From JBKEAJ01 sp047972135 (GTDB lineage Bacteria > Bacteroidota > Bacteroidia > Bacteroidales > Prolixibacteraceae): a stretch of 8,646 bases of DNA. The notes beneath the pieces were generated by a model that had not been told where the DNA came from, did no database searches, and saw only the letters and a list, made by a program, of their open reading frames with translations. The DNA lies in contig JBKEAJ010000076.1 in assembly GCA_047972135.1 (NCBI GenBank), positions 1-8,646 of the forward strand. The letters run 5' to 3'. This document shows positions 6,854-8,646 of this stretch, piece after piece. Both the position numbers and the translations under genes were made by a program. Position 1 is the first letter of the stretch. Each line of letters begins with the position of its first letter.

Positions 6854-8001
6854 TACCATTCTTCCCATGCAATAAGTTTGCCCGATGAAGTACTCAATGA
6901 TTTGCTGCCTGCATAGATGGCAAAACAATCTTCATTAGACACTCCCGACAACTTAGCCCATTTAGAAATACCTTTGAAATAATCTTTGCTGTAAGTAGCT
7001 CCCGATTTAATTTCGTAAGCTTGAATATGTTTCCCTTTTGACACCAATAAGTCCACCTCATTACCTGTAGAATCGCGCCAAAAGCTGAGGTCTATACTCT
7101 CCAATTGATGATAGGCTTTTTTTATAAATTCATTAATTACCAAGTTTTCAAACAAGCCTCCTCGCAGGAAGTGATTGGCGACTTGTTCCTCCGATTGAAT
7201 ATCGAGCAAGGAGCACGCCAATCCTGTATCATAGAAATAGAGTTTAGGCGTTTTCACCAAGCGCTTTTTGAAATTACGATAGTCGGGCTTGAGCAGATAG
7301 CAAATATAGCTAGCTTCAAGCACCGAAATCCATGAGCTAATAGTAGGTACCGAAACACTACACTCATTAGCAAGAGATGATAAATTCAGGAGCTGACCAA
7401 TTCTGCCGGCACAGAGTTTCAAAAAACGTGTAAAACGACTAAGATCACCGATGCTTTTCATCATGCGCACATCACGTTCAACATAGGTTTGAATGTATGA
7501 CGGATAAAAATCAGGCGGAGCAATATTTCTGTCGTATATTCGAGGATAAGCTCCCGAGAAAATCTCTTTGTTGATTGTTGCAGGAAGAATCTTGCCAAGC
7601 TGCATCTCTTGATGCGAAAATGGAAGCAAACGAAGTACTGCCGTTCTGCCGGCTAAAGATTAACTCACATTTTCTAAGAGTAAAAAATTTTGCGAACCTG
7701 CCAAAAAATATATTCCAACCTCATTTGTCAAGTCGGTATGTGTTTGTAAATAAGAAAACAAACTAGGCACATTCTGCACCTCATCAATGATAGTTTTATC
7801 AGGATAAGTGCCAATGAACCCTTTGGGGTCTTCCGTGGCAAACAAACGAAGATCAGGATCTTCAAGCGACACATATTTATAAGCGGGAAAACTCGAGCGC
7901 AACAGCGTAGACTTCCCCGATTGCCGTGGTCCCGTGAGTGTTATTATAGGATATTTGGAAGATAACTCCAAAAGTTTATCGGCGAGTGTTCTTGAAATCA
8001 T
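6853..8001 (-). pseudogene. AAA ATPase with C-terminal DUF4143 nuclease-like domain, interrupted by one stop codon
   Basis: Read as one frame, 383 codons encode a complete protein of this family apart from TAA at 7662-7660 (codon 114). Before it: Walker A GPRQSGKST (24-32), Walker B TIIDEVQ (70-76) and the AGSQNFLLLENVS segment. Immediately after it, in the same frame: SLAGRTAVLRLLPFSHQE, the normal continuation, then the DUF4143 region ending with GNEVDLLV...AYEIKSG, a PD-(D/E)XK-like E-V-D and E-x-K set. Relatives commonly read SESLAGR here, so a glutamate codon GAA probably became TAA by one change. No frameshift or deletion is present. A downstream restart would lack the ATPase core. Family members are abundant, poorly understood Bacteroidota ATPases. 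The body of the gene is otherwise well preserved, so the lesion is recent, suppressed, or a sequencing error. Confidence 0.88.
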
Positions 8002-8012
8002 ATTAAAGTTTA

Positions 8013-8055
8013 TTTCTTTGCAAATTTAAAGTCGAATTTTAAATTTGCAAAGAAA
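8013..8055. promoter_or_regulatory. 18-bp perfect palindrome carrying a Bacteroides promoter on both strands
   Basis: Arms 8013-8030 and 8038-8055 are exact reverse complements around a 7-base centre. On the minus strand, TTTG (8051-8048), a 19-base spacer and TAAATTTG (8028-8021) match the Bacteroidota -33/-7 consensus exactly, placing a transcription start about 13-15 bases before the ATPase ATG at 8001. The symmetry creates the same promoter on the plus strand (TTTG 8017-8020, TAAATTTG 8040-8047), firing toward 8055 and beyond. It could also be an operator for a dimeric regulator. As RNA it would form a strong AT-rich hairpin. Confidence 0.65.
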
Positions 8056-8096
8056 CGTATTGTTTTTTCATGTCTTGTTGTTGAATTGTTGAATTG

Positions 8097-8168
8097 TTTA
8101 GGGTTTAGGGTTTGAAAATGCTGTATGCTGTATGCCGTAGGCTATAGGCTTTAGGCTTTAGGCTATAA
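8097..8168. repeat. Compound heptamer array (TTTAGGG then GCTNTAG families)
   Basis: Two exact TTTAGGG units (8097-8110) and a TTTGAAA unit (8111-8117) are followed, after 2 bases, by seven units in perfect 7-base register from 8120 to 8168 fitting GCTNTAG with few changes. Two GTTGAATT octamers (8080-8095) precede it. There is no open reading frame. A 7-base period shifts the frame at every unit, so the stop words in it close all three frames within three units. Confidence 0.8.
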
Positions 8169-8171
8169 GTA

Positions 8172-8254
8172 AAACAGCCGACCCCTGAACACTAAGCACT
8201 GACCACCGAATCAGCTGTTCCATCAGCTAATTACCACATTATCATCGGCTGTTT
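8172..8254. other. 10-bp perfect inverted repeat enclosing 63 bp in the gene-free stretch
   Basis: AAACAGCCGA (8172-8181) and TCGGCTGTTT (8245-8254) are exact reverse complements. The interior holds an NCACTRA heptamer run and a CAGCTG palindrome (8212-8217), with no coding sequence. It may be a structured RNA segment, a small non-autonomous mobile repeat, or decayed repeat sequence. Together with the neighbouring features this describes most of the roughly 310 bases without a gene (8002-8315). Bases 8255-8304 hold only loosely repetitive CTGAAA-like sequence. Confidence 0.4.
8182..8209. repeat. Four NCACTRA-type heptamers
   Basis: Units beginning at 8182, 8189, 8196 and 8203 fit NCMCYRA in exact 7-base register. 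This is a different word from the GCTNTAG array 14 bases upstream but has the same period, so several heptamer families are stacked side by side here. Confidence 0.5.
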
Positions 8255-8304
8255 GTCTGAAAACCTGTCATCCGAAAATCTGAATATCTGGAACTCGTCA
8301 ACTC

Positions 8305-8325
8305 TCAATTAAGCATTAACCATTA
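8305..8325. repeat. Three NNNATTA-type heptamers over the nuclease-gene stop codon
   Basis: Units at 8305, 8312 and 8319 all end ATTA in exact 7-base register and cover the stop codon (8316-8318) of the Rpn-family gene. The run is short, so chance cannot be excluded for this site alone. Confidence 0.4.
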
Positions 8326-8646
8326 TTCCTCAACTTTTCTATTTCTTCGATGCTAAGCCCTGTCAGTTCGTGTATTGTAGTATTGTCATAGTCTTTTGCT
8401 ATCATGCGTAAAGCTGTCTTCTCAGCATTTTTCTTCTCGCCTTCTTCTCGCCCTTCTTCTCGCCCTTCCTCTCTTCCTTCCTCTCTTCCTTCCTCTCTTC
8501 CTTCCTCTCTTCCTTCCTCTCTTGCTGTGTCGACAACATTCTCTATATCTCGGTAGTATTTTAGACTGCTTTCGTAGTCGCCTCGCTCTTCGGGCGTGAA
8601 TTTAGATATTTCTGCCTGCTCGAATACTTTTAAGAATACTCTCTCA
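8316..8646 (-). CDS. Rpn/PDDEXK-family nuclease (putative transposase), 3' part
   Basis: Read on the minus strand from 8645, the frame is open for 109 codons to TAA at 8318-8316; the N-terminal catalytic part lies outside the window. The visible part is typical of the end of Rpn recombination-promoting nuclease / PDDEXK_2 'transposase' proteins, which are common in Bacteroidales: FTPEERGDYESSLKYYRDIENVVDTA, then seven REEG units, EKKNAEKTALRMIAKDYDNTTIHELTG and the closing SIEEIEKLRNNG helix. Rpn proteins cut DNA and raise recombination. Whether this one is active cannot be judged without the PD-(D/E)XK core. The charged REEG stretch should be a long helix. The stop codon lies in heptamer-type sequence. 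The opposite strand shows a leucine/phenylalanine-rich open frame that is only a mirror of the repeat. Confidence 0.88.
   Translation of the reverse strand, partial: ERVFLKVFEQAEISKFTPEERGDYESSLKYYRDIENVVDTAREEGREEGREEGREEGREEGREEGREEGEKKNAEKTALRMIAKDYDNTTIHELTGLSIEEIEKLRNNG
8439..8522 (-). repeat. Seven 12-bp tandem repeats encoding REEG
   Basis: Exactly 84 bp in seven units. The four nearest the 5' side (8475-8522) are identical at the DNA level (AGAGAGGAAGGA), the fifth differs by one base, and the last two use CGAGAAGAAGGG/C. The identical units point to recent duplication by slippage. Because the unit is 12 bp, copy-number change keeps the frame. Bases 8463-8523 are an uninterrupted 61-base pyrimidine run on the plus strand. 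Confidence 0.92.

Noticed and set aside
7630..7680. Frameshift or two separate genes in the ATPase region
   Set aside because: The two open frames are in the same phase and join seamlessly across one TAA codon, so it is a nonsense change in one gene.
8097..8110. TTTAGGG units identical to the plant-type telomere repeat, suggesting a linear replicon end or eukaryotic DNA
   Set aside because: There are only two exact units, internal to the window and merged with other 7-bp words. The surrounding genes are bacterial.
8396..8599. Plus-strand open frame rich in LFLP repeats, resembling a membrane peptide
   Set aside because: It is the mirror of the REEG-coding repeat. The opposite strand gives a recognisable Rpn C-terminus in frame.

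Overview
The window looks like a chromosomal segment from a member of the Bacteroidota, probably the Bacteroidales. The reasons are the Bacteroides-type promoter words (TTTG, 19-base spacer, TAnnTTTG), weak Shine-Dalgarno signals, the long form of GDP-L-fucose synthase, an AAA/DUF4143 ATPase, and an Rpn-type nuclease with a (REEG)n tail. No species can be named from the sequence alone.

Layout. Bases 2-403 (+) are the C-terminal third of rodA, a cell-wall gene. It converges, with 3 bases between stop codons, on a Sulfotransfer_1-family gene (407-1210, -). Divergent from that gene is the two-gene GDP-L-fucose operon gmd (1354-2511) and fcl (2524-3612). A perfect 12-bp-arm palindromic element (3622-3697) separates fcl from the convergent dTDP-sugar cluster on the minus strand, read in the order rfbB (6696-5638), a four-helix-bundle gene (5597-5211), rfbA (5180-4308), rfbC (4298-3732). 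Next comes an AAA/DUF4143 ATPase gene broken by one in-frame TAA (8001-6853, -). A gene-free stretch (8002-8315) follows, filled with a long palindrome and heptamer repeats. Last is the 3' end of an Rpn/PDDEXK nuclease gene (8645-8316, -) with seven 12-bp REEG repeats.

How it works together. RfbA and RfbB make dTDP-4-keto-6-deoxyglucose, and RfbC epimerises it to dTDP-4-keto-L-rhamnose. The final reductase, RfbD, is not in the window. Gmd and Fcl make GDP-L-fucose. The region is therefore a nucleotide-sugar supply locus for surface glycans. The sulfotransferase could decorate such glycans, but it seems to lack the usual catalytic histidine.

Most unusual features. Degenerate 7-bp tandem repeats (families GCTNTAG, TTTAGGG/GTTTARN, NCACTRA, NNNATTA) sit in or against the stop codons of five of the seven minus-strand genes. 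They also flank the four-helix-bundle gene as an imperfect inverted repeat, and the ATPase gene as a compound direct repeat. A perfect 18-bp inverted repeat at 8013-8055 carries an exact Bacteroides promoter on both strands. No RNA genes, CRISPR array or transposase-bearing insertion sequence were seen.
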